Source: Microplitis mediator (lineage: Eukaryota; Arthropoda; Insecta; Hymenoptera; Braconidae). From it: DNA of 64,000 bases. Position 1 is the stretch's first letter. Every line of letters begins with the position of its first letter. The notes beneath the pieces were generated by a model that was not told the origin of the DNA, did not search any database, and saw only the letters and a program-made list of their open reading frames with translations. A program made the position numbers and the translations under genes. Below, in pieces: positions 12,057 through 27,000 of this stretch. Location of the stretch: positions 22,015,364 through 22,079,363 of the forward strand of contig NC_079975.1 of assembly GCF_029852145.1 (NCBI RefSeq), in the 5' to 3' direction.

Positions 12057-15000
12057 CTGTTAACAAAAAAAATAATTATATTATTCACTTATGTTTTTAC
12101 TACTGTCGGGTAATTTAATTTTTTTTTTTTTTGATTAAATATACATCAGAAAATATTTTAATAAGCAAAGAAAATCCTAAAATTTAAGTTCAATATCTCA
12201 CAAAATGAGCTGGCGCATGGAGAAGGGTGGGAGGGGGAGACTTTCTCATTTAAAATGCATAGGGAAAATTTTTATTTAAATTTTGTTGGAAACTAAATTC
12301 CCGACAAAAAAAGTTCATTAGTGAGAATTGCTAAAAGTTATAGAGAGCGAAACTTTCACTGTAAAAAATCGGGAGTGAATTCTGATTTTATTTAAATTCG
12401 AATTTACTCCATCACTTGGAGTTTCGGAGTTTAAAAAAAAATCACTCCGCATACGGAGTAAATTTATCTTTCGAGCGGAGTAGCCTGGGTTTTATTTAAA
12501 TCTGCATTTCGATTCGGTTATAATATGCAAATAAACTCCACTTCGAAGTAAATTTTCATTCCGAGGAGTAAATATCAACAGTCATCTGCTCCGCATTCAC
12601 TCCGCAAATTTTTTACAGTGTAGTATACAATTTAATTATAATATAGTCGACTATCCGTCATAGTATTGGTCTAGGGTAAATTTTCCTTGTAATTTCGCAC
12701 GTCAATTGACGTCAAAAATAATATAGTGAATTTTCCGGTAAATTTGTTATAAAATAATATTCTGGACAATAGAAAATATACAAGCACTTATAGTTGTAAG
12801 TAAACTTCAAGTCGTATCGTAAAAAATTTCCGGTGTATTTTTTAAAAAATAATTTTCTGGACAGAATAAAATCGGCGGGTTTAATTAAATTTAAAAAATG
12901 TTTGTCAATTTTTTGCTGGTCAATTGACGTCAATTATCTGACAACTTCTACGCCTTACATTATTAACTTTGTATAATTATACATATACTGAGCAACAAAT
13001 TAATTGTGTCGAAAAGGCTCAACGTAAATTTTGCAAAAGCTTACATTACTTTTTGCGACTTGAGAACTCTAACAGTATCAGCGACATTTACCACCTATTC
13101 AAGATCTTTAGTTTAAGGAGTCGTAGACAATTGGCCGACCTGTCTTTCTTTTTTAAACTAATTAATGGGCTGGTAGATCCCCCTGAAATCCTGGCTAATT
13201 TTGGCTTTATTTGCTCAAGAACTGACTTGAGAACTAGGAGGATATTATCGGCTGATAAGTCGGGTAAAAATTATGTGTATCATGGACCAAAAAACAGAAT
13301 CGCTAGACTGGTGAACCAATTTTCTACTGATATCAACTTTTTTGATGGATCCCTTTCCTCTTTCTCGTCGGCGGCGAAAAAGATTATATGTACTATTTGA
13401 TTCTACCTGGCTCTGAGTAATAATACTTATACAAGCAATATGGTGCAATATGATTTTTCTTTTATTTTAAATCTAATTTAAAATGATTATATTTTTTTTT
13501 TGTATATTGCCGATTGGCGTAAATAAATAAATAAAATAAATAAATATTCATAAAACCTCATAATGAAGATAAGCGTCTTTTTCTTTATAATTTTGTACAG
13601 TAAGAGCTTTAGCTCCCCGTTCAGGAGGATGTCGCCGATGTTCCTCTAGCTCTGCTTCTAGTCTACTAACTCTTTCTTCATGGTCCCTTAATTGTTCTCG
13701 CTAAAAAAATACCAAATAATAATTATAAATTATTTAAAAATAAAAAAATAACAATAATCTATTCAGACTAAAATGTAATTTTAATTAAAATTATTAATTA
13801 TAATTAAGAGCGTAGGCACTGCAATTAGGATAATAAACCGGGCGTGTTCAGTGTCTTGTATGTCTGTGTATAAATGTTGTTATTAAATATATATAATTGT
13901 ATATAATTTATTATTTATTTAAAATTAATATTTCGCACTTTGTCGAATGAGTTTTCATGCATCTCCGATACGAACTTATACGAGAGATTGCCTCAGTGTG
14001 TGGAGGAATGCTTGAAAATAGAAGACAAAATCAAAATCGATTATTCAAATAAAATTTAACGTCATTTTTTATTTTTAAAAAAATATTGATTGTAATTAAG
14101 ATTAAGTTTTAAATAAAAATTTTGTGGATAAAGATAAATATATAATGATAATAATAATGATAATAATAATAATAATAATAAATAAATAGGGATTGGATTA
14201 ATTGACGATGCTTACAGGCGTCAATTTGGTGTGACTGCAGGGAAGCAAAGGCCGCTGAAACTTTCGTTGAGAACCTACCGCTCCGGCAAGAGGTTGACAT
14301 GAAAAACTCGCGCACACAAAATTTATTGTGTCTATCCACGATTGAAGCTCCTTTGAATCGCTAATAACATATAAGAAATATATATATTAAATTAAAATTA
14401 AAATTAATTTTTGGGAATTAAGTAACAGTTTCATTAAGGGAACCCAAGTAGCACACCTGGCTTTGTGACATCTATAAGATGGCAGTTTTAAGGCTGTCTT
14501 TTGACCTATCAAGGCAGCACAGAGACAACTTTAAGATGTCTTTTAACAGGATAAGACAAATTTTTTTTGTCCCAAAGTCACCTTTTTTGGTAGAAATACG
14601 ACATGCAAATGTTGGTTGCGGAAACTGAGAAAATTTGTGTTGTTTTTCCTGTCTTATGTCAACTAAAAAGTCATTTAGATTTTAAGTCTTTTCAGGAGAT
14701 ATTTTTTCGGTGACATAAATTTCTGATCGTTTTATCAACATATTGGTGCCTTATCGATGTCAAAAATTTGCCTAAAAACTGATATCTTATAGATGTCACA
14801 AAGCCAAGTGTGCTCTTTGGGCACCAACATGTTGACAAAACGATCAAAAATTTATGTCACCGAAAAAATATCTACTTAAAAGACTTGACACAAGTAACGA
14901 CAAAAATTAAATTACAAATAGTGGGAAAATACGTCATCTAAATGACTTTTTAATTGACATAAGACAGGAAAAACAACACAAATTTTCTCTGTCTCCGTAA

Positions 15001-18000
15001 CTAATATTTGCATGTCTTATTTATACAAAAAGAGGTGACTGAGACAAAAAAAAATTTGTCATCCTTTTAAAAGACGGGAATTCTCAGGCAGTACCCCCTC
15101 CCCCCCTCCACAATTTTTAAAAATATTCAATGACTCATATCATGACAGTATCAAAATTTTATTAATTAATTGAAAAAAGGACAACGCAGTTACAATTTCA
15201 CATAGATATAGATTTAAAAAAAATAACCCACAGTTGTTGTCAATTAGGAGATGAACAAAATTTGGAAAATAAATTCCAGTAAAATCTTTGTCAAAATTCT
15301 ACATAATTTCAAATTTTTTTACCGACTTTTGTTTTAATCCTAATTGATGTCAACTGTAAGTAATTTAAAAAAAAAAAAAATGCCCTCAAATTTTTTAGGA
15401 ATATAAAATAAAATGATTAATTTTGGAGCCCTGGTTTAAAAACTAGACGTCTCGTGGATGGAAACCAGCATTACTTTAATCAATTTTATTCCGAAGCTTT
15501 AAAAACGTTTTATTTCTTTATTTGGTATATTTATTTATTTAAAATTCTACTAAGTACAAGATATAAAATAAAATAAGCGTAATTTACCTAGTTTGGAAGA
15601 GATATTCCGCCTGGTCGGCAGTCTGGAGCCTGAAAACATGTTGCTTCTTCGTATAATCCGAGGCTTTAGTTGCAAGTGCATGATGAATTCGTACTGCGTT
15701 ATGCAAGCTGTCGTTACGGAAACCGTGCTCGTCTTTGTGTAAATAAAGTACGAGTTCTCGTAAGGTACAGTAATACATTTTCCATCCTCGTTTACCAAAT
15801 GGAGCTGTAGTAAAAAAATACATAAATCATTACTTGCTATTTACTCACTAGTTTTATTTTTAATTTATGCATTGAAAGAAAACATTTAGCAATTTTTTAA
15901 ATTGACAATAATAAAAAAAAAAAATTTTTATAAAAAATAAATTAAATGCTTAGTTCATTTTTTTTTATACCCGAGCTAGAAATTTATTTTTAAATAAAAT
16001 TAAATTTATTTCTTAGTAAAAAAAATTTGAATCCACAATTTTAATAAAAACGAGCAACCTGCAGTCACTACGTGACTGCCCAACTATCATTACTAAATTT
16101 ATAAAGACGCAGAAAAAAAGGATTTCTTGCCGCAACAAAATTTTAATTTGCACCAAGAAATTTTATGCAGTATCAATGAAATACAAAAATTGTCTTGGGG
16201 CGAGAAAAGATTTTTTTGGTCAAGAAATAATTCCTTGCACCAAGTAATTTTTTCTAGTTCTAAATAAATTTTTGTTTTCAATTCACAATGCAAAAAATTT
16301 ATTGGGGTAAGTAAAAATTTTTTTTAGGCGAGTAAAGATTTTTTTCTGCCCTCCGGCCGGAAAGTGGCAACTTTCGGGCCGCTGCCCTAAACGAAGTTGC
16401 AACTTTCCGGCTTCGTCGAGCAGAAAAATAGTATACGCACCTTGGCCAGTAAAAAAGAAAGCCTCAGACCACATGTTTGTCAGCCTCGGCTTCGCCTCGG
16501 CCAACAATTACATGTGCTCTGAGACTTTTCTTATTTTACGGGCCTAGGTATGTAATATACTATTGTGTCAATGAATCCTTTTTTTTCTGTGCACACTTTT
16601 TTGGCTTTGAGAAGCTTCCTAAAACCAAAAGGGAGTAGAAAAATCTGTCATTTTGGAATAAGTAACGCGATATAAATAATATAGCTGTATATTCAGAGAC
16701 ATTCAGTCATATTTAGTGACAGAATAATTAAAGTATTAATTTATTTAAAGAAAATAAATACGATCGTCTTTTTTCTCGCGTAATTTAAATGTAATTTGAA
16801 TGATATAGATAAATCTATTTATTTGAATACTTGGCAATGAAAAAGAGTTTAAACTATGAAAAGGCACAAATTCAAGTCAAGACCTTTCTAATGATACCAA
16901 TTTCAATAACATTAACTAATTCTATCATATAGATATGACGGAAACAAAATTTTCCTTATTCTTTTAATAATATAGATAATTTATTTTTAAAATTTTTAAG
17001 TATTTCCTGAATTTGATTTTTCTTGATATTTATTTATTAATATTAAACGCCAATCGGCTATATACAACTGGTTACAAAATAAATAGTAATAAATATAAGG
17101 AAAACTATGATTTAAAAGGCAAAACAAATTCAATTATAATTCAACTTTGACTTTTTGACTGAGAAAAGAAAAAACTTGACTAGTTATTTAAGAGATTTTT
17201 AATATTTAAGTGAAAAACTGATAAAGATCCACCAAAAAATCGGTGTCACGACTAAATATTTGACCCTAAATATCTAACGTCATAATATCTAAGAAATATT
17301 AGATCTAATCCAAAAATATCTTGTACCATAATAGAATTAAAACCTGATCTAAAACCAAAAACGATGATCGTTGATTAAAATATTTTGTCATTAGATCTTT
17401 TGTCGTCAGATATTTTAAATTAGATATTTTGAATTAGTTATTTAGTCATGTAACCAAAAAATCGATGTCCGAATTGAACTCGTTGACTAGTTTAGCCATT
17501 CTATTGTACGGTCTATTAATTACGTAGTTTTTGTTAGATCTTAGCGTGTTAATTATTCGATTGCTTCTGAGATATTGTTTATTACAGACTATACTAAAGC
17601 TTCCTAGTATATCAGGTGAATCAATCAATCTATTGATGATTTTATAGAAGAAGATCAGGTCAGTTATTTGTCTTCGATATTATTATTTTTTTTTTTAATA
17701 AATAAAAATTTTTTTTTTATTCTTAAGAACTTAAAATAATTTTCGAGTAAAAAAAAAATGAATAATTACTTTTTTTTCCATTAGCATCGTAACAGCATTT
17801 GCGCATAACGTATCCTTTTTTGAATTCCGTTGCACCAGAAACGTTTGGCACATCAAGGAATGGATTACCAGAAGCTGATGTAGCAGGTCCGTCACCTGAT
17901 TGGATTACTTGGGATGCTAATTCATCACCATCGTCATCCCTAATTTATTTTTACAATATTTTGTTATTAATTACATATTTTATTACATCATCAGTTGATT

Positions 18001-21000
18001 TAAATTTTAAAAAAATAGAATGAGTATATTTATAGATATTTCTTTTTAAAATTTCATATTGTGTAATGAAGAGCACACTTACAGAGCCCATTCAAGTGGA
18101 TAAGATTTAATCGCTGTGTAAAGTTGTTTAAGCACCTCTCGGGGAAAGTTATCGCCGTCATTTAGCTCGGAGAGATTCTCTATAAATTGTGAACACGACA
18201 TTTTTCTACCCATATTTTGACCATGTAAATCTGTATTGAGCAGCATTATCGCACATGTTAAAGTATGAACAGCATCTAAAAATAAATAATAATAATTTTA
18301 TGGATACTTCAGAAATTGTGTCAGATATAAAGTTCAATATCCCGAGTAAGAATTTAAAGTAAAGTAGACTTTTATAAATTCCATACTACAATAAGTCATT
18401 TATACAAAACGGTAGTTGATGACTGCTACTACTCACGATCGGTAAATTTTTTTGACGAGTCTCTAAATGCATTCACGAAGTAAATTTTAGTGGAAATGGA
18501 AAATAGAGTGAAAACTGCGTCCAATAATTAAACTCTGTGACTGTTTATTGGAATGGTCGTTAAAAATTAAATTTTCTCAGACGCCCAATAAAAAGCTTCT
18601 TTTTAGTAAAAAAATACACGGGGACTTTGGTTTTTTTTTTTTTAAGTAAAAAGAACACGTGTCTCAGGACGACCAAAGTTCATTTTCCGATACAATCGCG
18701 GTTTTTTTTAAATATCTCATGAAATATGCAGATTAAAGGAAAAAACCATAGGAACAATTTTGTAGGAAATTAAATTCTTGACAAAAAAGGTCATGATCAT
18801 TTTTTTTATAAAATGTGTATTTACGAAGATATTTTAAAAAAACTTTTTTAGATCCTATCAAGTGAGTGTTTAAAGTCTTGCGAATGTTAAAAATAACATA
18901 AATACACATTTTATAAAAAAAATGAACATGACCTTTTTTGTCAAGAATTCAATTTCCTACAAAATTGTTCCTATGGTTTTTTCCTTTAATCTGCATATTT
19001 CATGAGATATTTAAAAAAAACCGCGATTGTATCGGAAAATGAACTTTGATCGTTCTGAGGCACGTGTTATTTTTTCTTAAATAGAAAAGACCAAATTCCC
19101 CACGTTTTTTTTTCACTAAAAAGAAGCTTTTTATGGGACGTGAATGAATATTGTAAAATTTTTGACATTACGGAAAGCATCAAATAAATAATAGAGGAGT
19201 TGACGCGATATCAAAAGACGGGTTCGATTCTCGAACTAAACCACAGTTATTTTTTCTGTTTCTTTCTATTGTGACATTGAATTTACTCACAAAAAAAAAA
19301 TAATAATTCAATTTATTGAAAATTAAGTTATTTTTTGAAGTACGATACTAATTACTTCCAAAGGTTTTCAAATAGTAACTGAATAAAATGTCACAGACTG
19401 AATTAAAATAAAAAATTTAGATAACAGTTTAAATTTAAATGCCCTACATATTAAATGACCGGGTGATGGTTATTATACGTACTAATTATTATAAAATTAT
19501 ATAAGTTACCTTGGGAATTAAAAGAGCCAGGATTACAGTCAATATATCTCTTTGAAAAATGTACAAGTACTCGTTCTCTCTCCTGAGTCTCACCCGTTAA
19601 CGAGAATTGAGCGAGAAACTTTCTTAGCGCCACGTCCAGCGTGTCTCCTTCAAAATTAAAGTACCTCAAATATTCTTCGGCAACAGCTCGAGAAAAGTCG
19701 TTGCTAAAATAGAAAGATACATATTGTTTAATTCAAAAAATAAAACGTGTCATTCATTTTTTTAATACAGTAAAAAATATTTCGTCAATGGGCTAAAAAA
19801 TTCGTATGAATTTAGCACACGTTCTTGAAATTTTAAAGATTTTCAAAGACAATTGTCTTGGAAATTTTATTAATTTTACATGAGTATCAATTTTTCATAA
19901 TTAAAAAAACTTTAATTAGTTTTTGATAATCGTGAGTTTATTAAAGTCTCGCTATGAAATTTCTCGTATTCAGAAATTAAAATTCAGGTTTTTCAACTAA
20001 CTTTCAGTTTCAAAATTAATATTATTTAAAGTTCGTTGATTAGTGGACAGTAAAAAAAATTATTCAAATTAAATAAACTAATATCCGGAGTAAATGCGGA
20101 GCAGATGACTGCTTATTTATTTAATCCCCTCGGAGTGAAATTCACTTCGAGTTTATTTTAATACTAAAACTCCAAATCGGAGTGAATTACAGATTTACTT
20201 TTTTTTTAAAGCTTTTGAACTCCGAGTGACAAAGTGAATTCGGATTTAAATAAAAATTATTATTCCGAATTCACTCCCACCCTAATAGCCAAGGTTGCTT
20301 CCCGTGTAAAAATAAATTCGTTCCAAAAAGATTCCAAAAAAGTTCCGCATGTGGAACTCCTAAACATGAGGCATTAGAACTTCGAATGGAACTTTTTTGG
20401 AACGTTAGTAATTTTGATAGTAAAAAAAAAGTTTTTATGTGCAAATTTAGAGTAAAAAAAGGACGCTCTTGAAAATTTTTTGGAATTTTATATGGGCATT
20501 CCAAAAAAGTTCCATAATCACCACTTTTGACCTTTTCGGAAGCTAAAAAAGACGTTCCAAAAACATTCCAAAGTACCACTTTTAACTTTTTTATAAACTA
20601 AAAAAGACGTTCTAAAAACATTCAAAAATGGCTACTTTTGAATTTTTTATAGAACTAAAAAAAAACGTCTATAAAAAATTCCAAAAAAGTTCCAAGAACG
20701 TCCTTTTTTTACTCTAAATTTGCTCATAAAAACTTTTTTTTTTACCATCAAAGTTACTAGCGTTCCAAAAAAGTTCTATTCGGTCCTAATCTGTTTCATG
20801 CTTAGAAGTTCCATATGCGGAACTTTTTTGGATTTTTTTTACACGAGTTAGCAAAAGATAACTTTTAAATTTTCCGTAAAATTTCGCTAGTAAGTTTCAA
20901 GCAAATTGAATTCCAAATTTCCATGCAATTTGACAGCAAGTATTCGTCAACTTTTATAAATCTGTTTTTTGACTTCAATATAAAGGTAAAATACTGTAGA

Positions 21001-24000
21001 CATTGTCGAAAAATTAACCGAACATTTTTTTTTTAATTTTTGCTATAAATTTGTCATCAAATTCCGGCAGCAGATTTCGGTTAAATTTTCAAACTGCCAT
21101 TAACTTTCGGATAAAATGGCTATTAGGGCAATTTTTTACAGTGTATGAGTAAATTTTGACGAAAATTTTAAACCGTAAATTTAAAGAATTTAAAAAAAAC
21201 GATTTATAAATACTTTTTGCTAAGATGCCTTGAAACATCAGACTTCTTGAACCCATCAAGCGAATACAGTCTCTTGGCAAGTCTAACAGCCGAGGGTAAA
21301 TCAACAGCCTTAGGGCTGTAATGAAAGCTATGGAGGCTCTCAATATCACTTTCTTCATCCGCTGACTGCGGTGGCGATTGTCCACTTTGTTTTTGTTCCT
21401 CGTACAAATAATTGACAGCTTCTCTGTCGTCGTCATTGTCTTTTAATTCCTACCAAAGATAAATATTTTAATTAAAAAAAAAAAAAAATAAATAAATAAC
21501 AACAAAATAATTCCAGAGATCCGTCATTTTTTTAAAATTAAAAACAACAAAATATAACTTGTAATTTTTCAATCACGATTAAATTACAGGCGGAATTAAT
21601 TACAGTCTCCAATAATTTTTACAAGGATAACTAATTTTAAACCACACGTCATTCGTTTGATATATTTATATATACTCGTATGAAAAGACCATATACTGTC
21701 GAAAATATATAAAAAAATATATGGTAAATAACTGAACATATATGGCGGCAAAATTATTAATATTGATTAATATATGATTTATACGTTTAATATTATAATA
21801 ATCCATATCATTTATAATATATGTGATTATATACATGTGATATTGTATCAAAAATTACATGTCCGCTTTATATATTAATTTATAACGTAAAATATATGTT
21901 TCATCTTATAAATTAATTTATAACTTCAATATTATTATAATCCATATGTAGTTTTATATTTGTGCAAATATATATGAACATATATCTATATAAATATATA
22001 TTTACATACATTTATACAAATATATGTGAACATATATTTATATAATTATACATTTACATGTATAAATATTATATGTCAGTCATATAATTAAATCATATAT
22101 CTTATCATATAACTTAAAGTATAGTATAAAATATTATAAGCAATATTTATAAGTTAGCATGTAAAAAAATATATTACCGATATATATGTTGCAAATTATA
22201 AAGACATAATATTTCGGCAAAATTTTGTATATGGCTCCATATATGACTTCTTATAATTCCATATAATTTATCATATATTTTGAATTATACTGAAGCTCAT
22301 ATATTGCTTTTCATCCGGATAAATAAATATATGAATAGCAATTTTATTTAAAAAAAACTGGTAATTTAACTGACGGATCTCTTGATAAATTCCCCAGAAA
22401 AGTGACAAGCAGTGGACTGGGAACAGAGAAGGGAGAGACGGAGCTACAAGACGGATAAAAAATTACGCAGGTTTCTAAGGACAATGGACGTCAGGAAAAT
22501 ACCTGGTAACCACAGAATTCAGCGTTGGTTGAACTCACGCTGGAAAGCGGCCGTTGGTCGTTACCACCTGAGCTTCTTCGTCGATTTTGCCTCGGACTTC
22601 CGGCTGTATTATTATTATTACTATTTCTATTATTAGAATTATCCTTATCAGGACCTTTAACTTGTATAACAATACGATGATCACTCGTGTCTTGATTATA
22701 ACCAGTTTTAATTCGCCTCTGTGGCGGTTCACTAGCAAGAATTGTTGAATCACTATCACTTGGATCACTAACCATCATAATATCACGTGCACTGAGTATA
22801 TCCATTGTCTCTTCATCATTGTAATCTGGACTTGACATATTACTGATAGCTTCCGATTGACTTAGATCACCATTTGTCGGATGATATCCACCCCCACCAC
22901 CACTACTTCCACCACCACCAGCACCAGCACCTCCACTGCCGCTGCCGGCAATGTTTGAACAATTATTGACATTATTTGAATCAGTCATCATCATCATTGG
23001 CAAACTATTTATCAAGTGCTGTTGTGTTCCCGGTGTTAATGTACCGGCATTATTACTAGAGCCGCCAATACAATTTGGATTTACGGTATTCGTACAAGAA
23101 TTACTACCGGGTAATGGAAACCTGCGTGATCCAGAATTAGAAGACATGACAGATGATGATACTGATGTTGGTGATGCAGGTGATAAAGAACGTTGGGGAC
23201 TTGTATCTTCTGTTGACGATGAATTACTTCCTGTTGATGACGACGATGACTGAGAACTGCTGCCATTTTGACAGCACGAGGTCCGCTCAGATGCCGAGGG
23301 TGAACTTACTGGTGCATTGTAAGTCCACACTATTCGTTCACTCGATACACCTTGACCACTGTCTGGTCTTGTGTCTAACAAAGTATTTAAACTAGACGTT
23401 ACGTCGTCGTCGATATCGATATCAACTGCGCTCATCGACGGGTCCTTTTGAAACTGTAAGTGATCCTCGGAACGCGACGTTCTGACGAATCCGCTGGAGT
23501 AACCGAAACTTGATATCGCTGACTTTGAGTCTTGCATGCAGTGCGAGTGCTGGTGATGTGTACCAGCTACGTCGCGCTTTATTAAACCAACTGGGGATGT
23601 GTTTGCAGAATTAGAACCGCCGCTGTTGATGCCGCCGCCACCACCACCACCACCGCCTCCACTGACGGCATTGGATGTTGTGTTGTTCTTGTTGTAGTTA
23701 CGGTTGTGGCCCATCATCTCGTTGGGACTCGTTGGTACGGAGTTGTGATGGTGATGGTGATGATGATTGTTGTGATGATGATTGTGGTGATGATGCCGAT
23801 GGATGTAGTGATTGTTGTACCTCAGTGAATCAACTTTTTTCTGATACTTTGGCAGTAGTCCTGAGCTCTGTTGTGTGCGTGATAAATTTAACATCAAATC
23901 GCCTGTCATCATGTAGGCTTCGAACCTGATAATTTATTTTGAGAAATTAATAAGGCAGTTGCACAGTAGAAATATTGTGTTTCTGTGTTAAAAACGGTCG

Positions 24001-27000
24001 GTGTTAAATTTTTTGTGGGGATTCTTTAGTGTTAAATTGAGACATTTTACTGGGTTACTTTGAAATTTTAAATGGATCTACTATTCAACAGTTTAAAAGT
24101 GTTACTTGGTACGAAAATTAAAATTATCAACATTTATTAAGTGTTACTTTAAAATAAACACAAAATTTATGGTAAAAAGTAAATCGATAGTTGCGGAAAA
24201 ATTATTAGAAAAATGAAAGTGAAATGGACATTTTATAAATGTCAATTTAACTGAAAAATTTTTTTTATTAATATATTTAATTTACCATTTATTAAAAGCT
24301 GGAATTTTTATCATACTAATAAAAAATATTTAGTTATAATTTCGAATTATTTAATGTAATGTTAAAATTATTTTTTCGCTAAATAAAAATGTGTTTTTGT
24401 TTTTTTTAAATAAATTAATTGATTTACTATTTGCAACTGCTATTAAATATTACGTGATTTTTTTTAAATCTTGGCTCTAATAAAAAGATTGTTTACTATC
24501 AATCAATAGTTTAATGTTAAATAATAATTGTTGTGACTGTTGATAATCTCAAAATAATATATAAATTATCTTTACTGAATATCCATCCTACAAAAATAAA
24601 GTGTAAAAGTTAACATTTTTTTTGTGTCACCACTGACATTTAAAAAGTGTTAAATTAACTTCTCGTATTACCCGAATTTTGTGCTGAGATTTTAACACAA
24701 ATTTAGTGTTTGAATCTAACTCAATTAGTCTGTGTTAAAAAATAACACAAGTATAGTGTGGACCGTTTTTAACACACAGATAATTGTTGATTTCAACACA
24801 ATATTTTTTACTATGTAAAAAAATAAAATATAAAAGTTAACATTTTTTTTGTGTCGCCACTGACATTCAAAAAGTGTTAAATTAACTTTTCGTATTACCC
24901 GAATTTTGTGCTGAGATTTTAACAAAAATTTTGTGTTTGAATTCAACCCAAATAGTCTGTATTAAAAAATAACACAAGTATTGTGTGAATCGTTTTTAAC
25001 ACACAGATTAGGTTGATTTTAACACAATATTTTTTACTATGTACAAAAATGAAATGTATAAGTTAACATTTTTTTTGTGTTGCTACTAAAATTAAAGTGT
25101 TAAATAAACTTCTCGTATTACCCGAATTTCGCGTTGAGATTTTAACCCAAATTTTGTGTTTAAATTCAAACCAAATTGTGTTAAAAAATAACACAAGTAT
25201 AGTGTAGACCGTTTTTAACACACAGATTACATTGACTCTGTGTAAGTAATTAGTAAAATTATTACCTTGGTGTATTTTTTTGTTTAGTAAATTTTTCACC
25301 AGACAAAGGCTCCCACTGGGCTCGTTCCTCCTCTTTGAAGCTGTCGGCTGATGGAAGAAGTGCCTCAAACTCTGATGAGCCCGAGGCGTCACTGTACGAT
25401 CCATTACTTCTTTTAGCATACTGATTAACACTTTCAACTGATGGTAATGAATTATCTGATGAATTATTATCAAATATACAATTTACTGATTTAATATTAT
25501 TTTTATCCTCACAGTTGCCCAATGTCTTGGTAGCTAATGAATTTGTCGTTGTGTTATTATGGGAATTTTTATCGACACCCACAACTCGGGACGGGCAACT
25601 GTTTGTTGACAGCTCGGCCTCGCAAATTCCCTGTCCCGGTGACAGCAGTCGCTTCACGTGCGCTTTTATTGCCGGATCTGCAAGTTAATAATGACTTTAA
25701 GATGAGCCTTCAAGTATGTGACCTAAATAACGTCACATTATGCTAAATAAAAATATAAATTATTAATATAAACTTAAAAAATATATGAGTAATAAAAAAT
25801 TTTATTTTTTAACTCGGCTAAAATTTATTTTACACAGAAAAAAAAGATTTTTTGATACGAGTAAAAATTTTTTTTATAAAAAATTAAAAAGAAAAATTTT
25901 CTGAAGGCGAGAAAAATTTTTTTTCTGTGTAAAAAATTCATATAAACTATTTCTAGTAAATCTATTTTGCGCGCCATTTTTATAGATAAGAAAAAAACAT
26001 GTTTTACTTTACGATAATTTGTAGATAAATAAATATATATTTTTATATGAAAAAGTATTTTAAAAAAATTGTATTTATTTAAATTGACGATTGAAATAAA
26101 AAAAATTAGTGACGAGTGATTTTATCTATAAAAATTTATCATCAATTTATAAAGATTTTTTTTATCAGTGTCTGCTATCACAGCTGCCAGATTTAACAGT
26201 TTTAATTTTAAAATAATAGAATCAATCATTTTTATAATACGATACAAAAAAATTGAAATTTTTAAAAATGGTTTCGTTACTAAGAAATTTTAAATTATAA
26301 ATTTGGTCTCTATATGAACCAGTGACGTATAAAAAAAAATTTATAAACATAAAATGTATGATTAATATTTAAAATTAATCTTTAGTAATTTATATAAATA
26401 TATATGACATCACTTTTATATATCAACAATTTAAAATTCAAATTTTTAATTTTCCATTAAAAAAAAAAAATTAACTCACTTCCATTTTACAAAAACGACC
26501 GTGATTTTAAAAATTAAAACGACAACTGAAATAAAATATGAAATATTTCATTGCTGACAATCTATCGATTTATTAATAGCAAATCGATGTAAAATATGAA
26601 TCACATAATACACATATGTTCACCAGTTAAATAAAGAAAAATAATATAATTCTCTTTACATCTCTTACACGCACACTCTTACTCAATATACAATCCCATC
26701 TCTTCCCTCTTTTCTCTTTCATATCAGTCTGTCTACGTCAACTTATCTCATCCCACGTGTCTCTCAAAACGTGTGTATTTCTATAGAGAACAACCAACCT
26801 TATCATTATTCTGAATGAAAGCCTACAACAGATTCCTCTATCTACTGATAAAATTTAAATAAATTCTCAGTGTCACGCCGAGCTTTTAAAATTATTTTTA
26901 CTTTTATTTATTTATTTATTACTCGATACTTAACTGACAAAAATAAACCTCAATTAACATGGTGACCACAGATTTTTGAAACCGAAATTCCCTGACTTTT

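Noticed and set aside
19195..19260. tRNA gene
   Set aside because: A B box is present but no acceptor stem, anticodon arm or A box folds around it.
20271..20579. Minus-strand frame of 102 codons
   Set aside because: It lies wholly in the TTCCAAAAAA-word foldback element in Efa6 intron 6.
22412..23929. Several plus-strand frames opposite Efa6 exon 5
   Set aside because: They are the antisense shadows of the repetitive coding exon.
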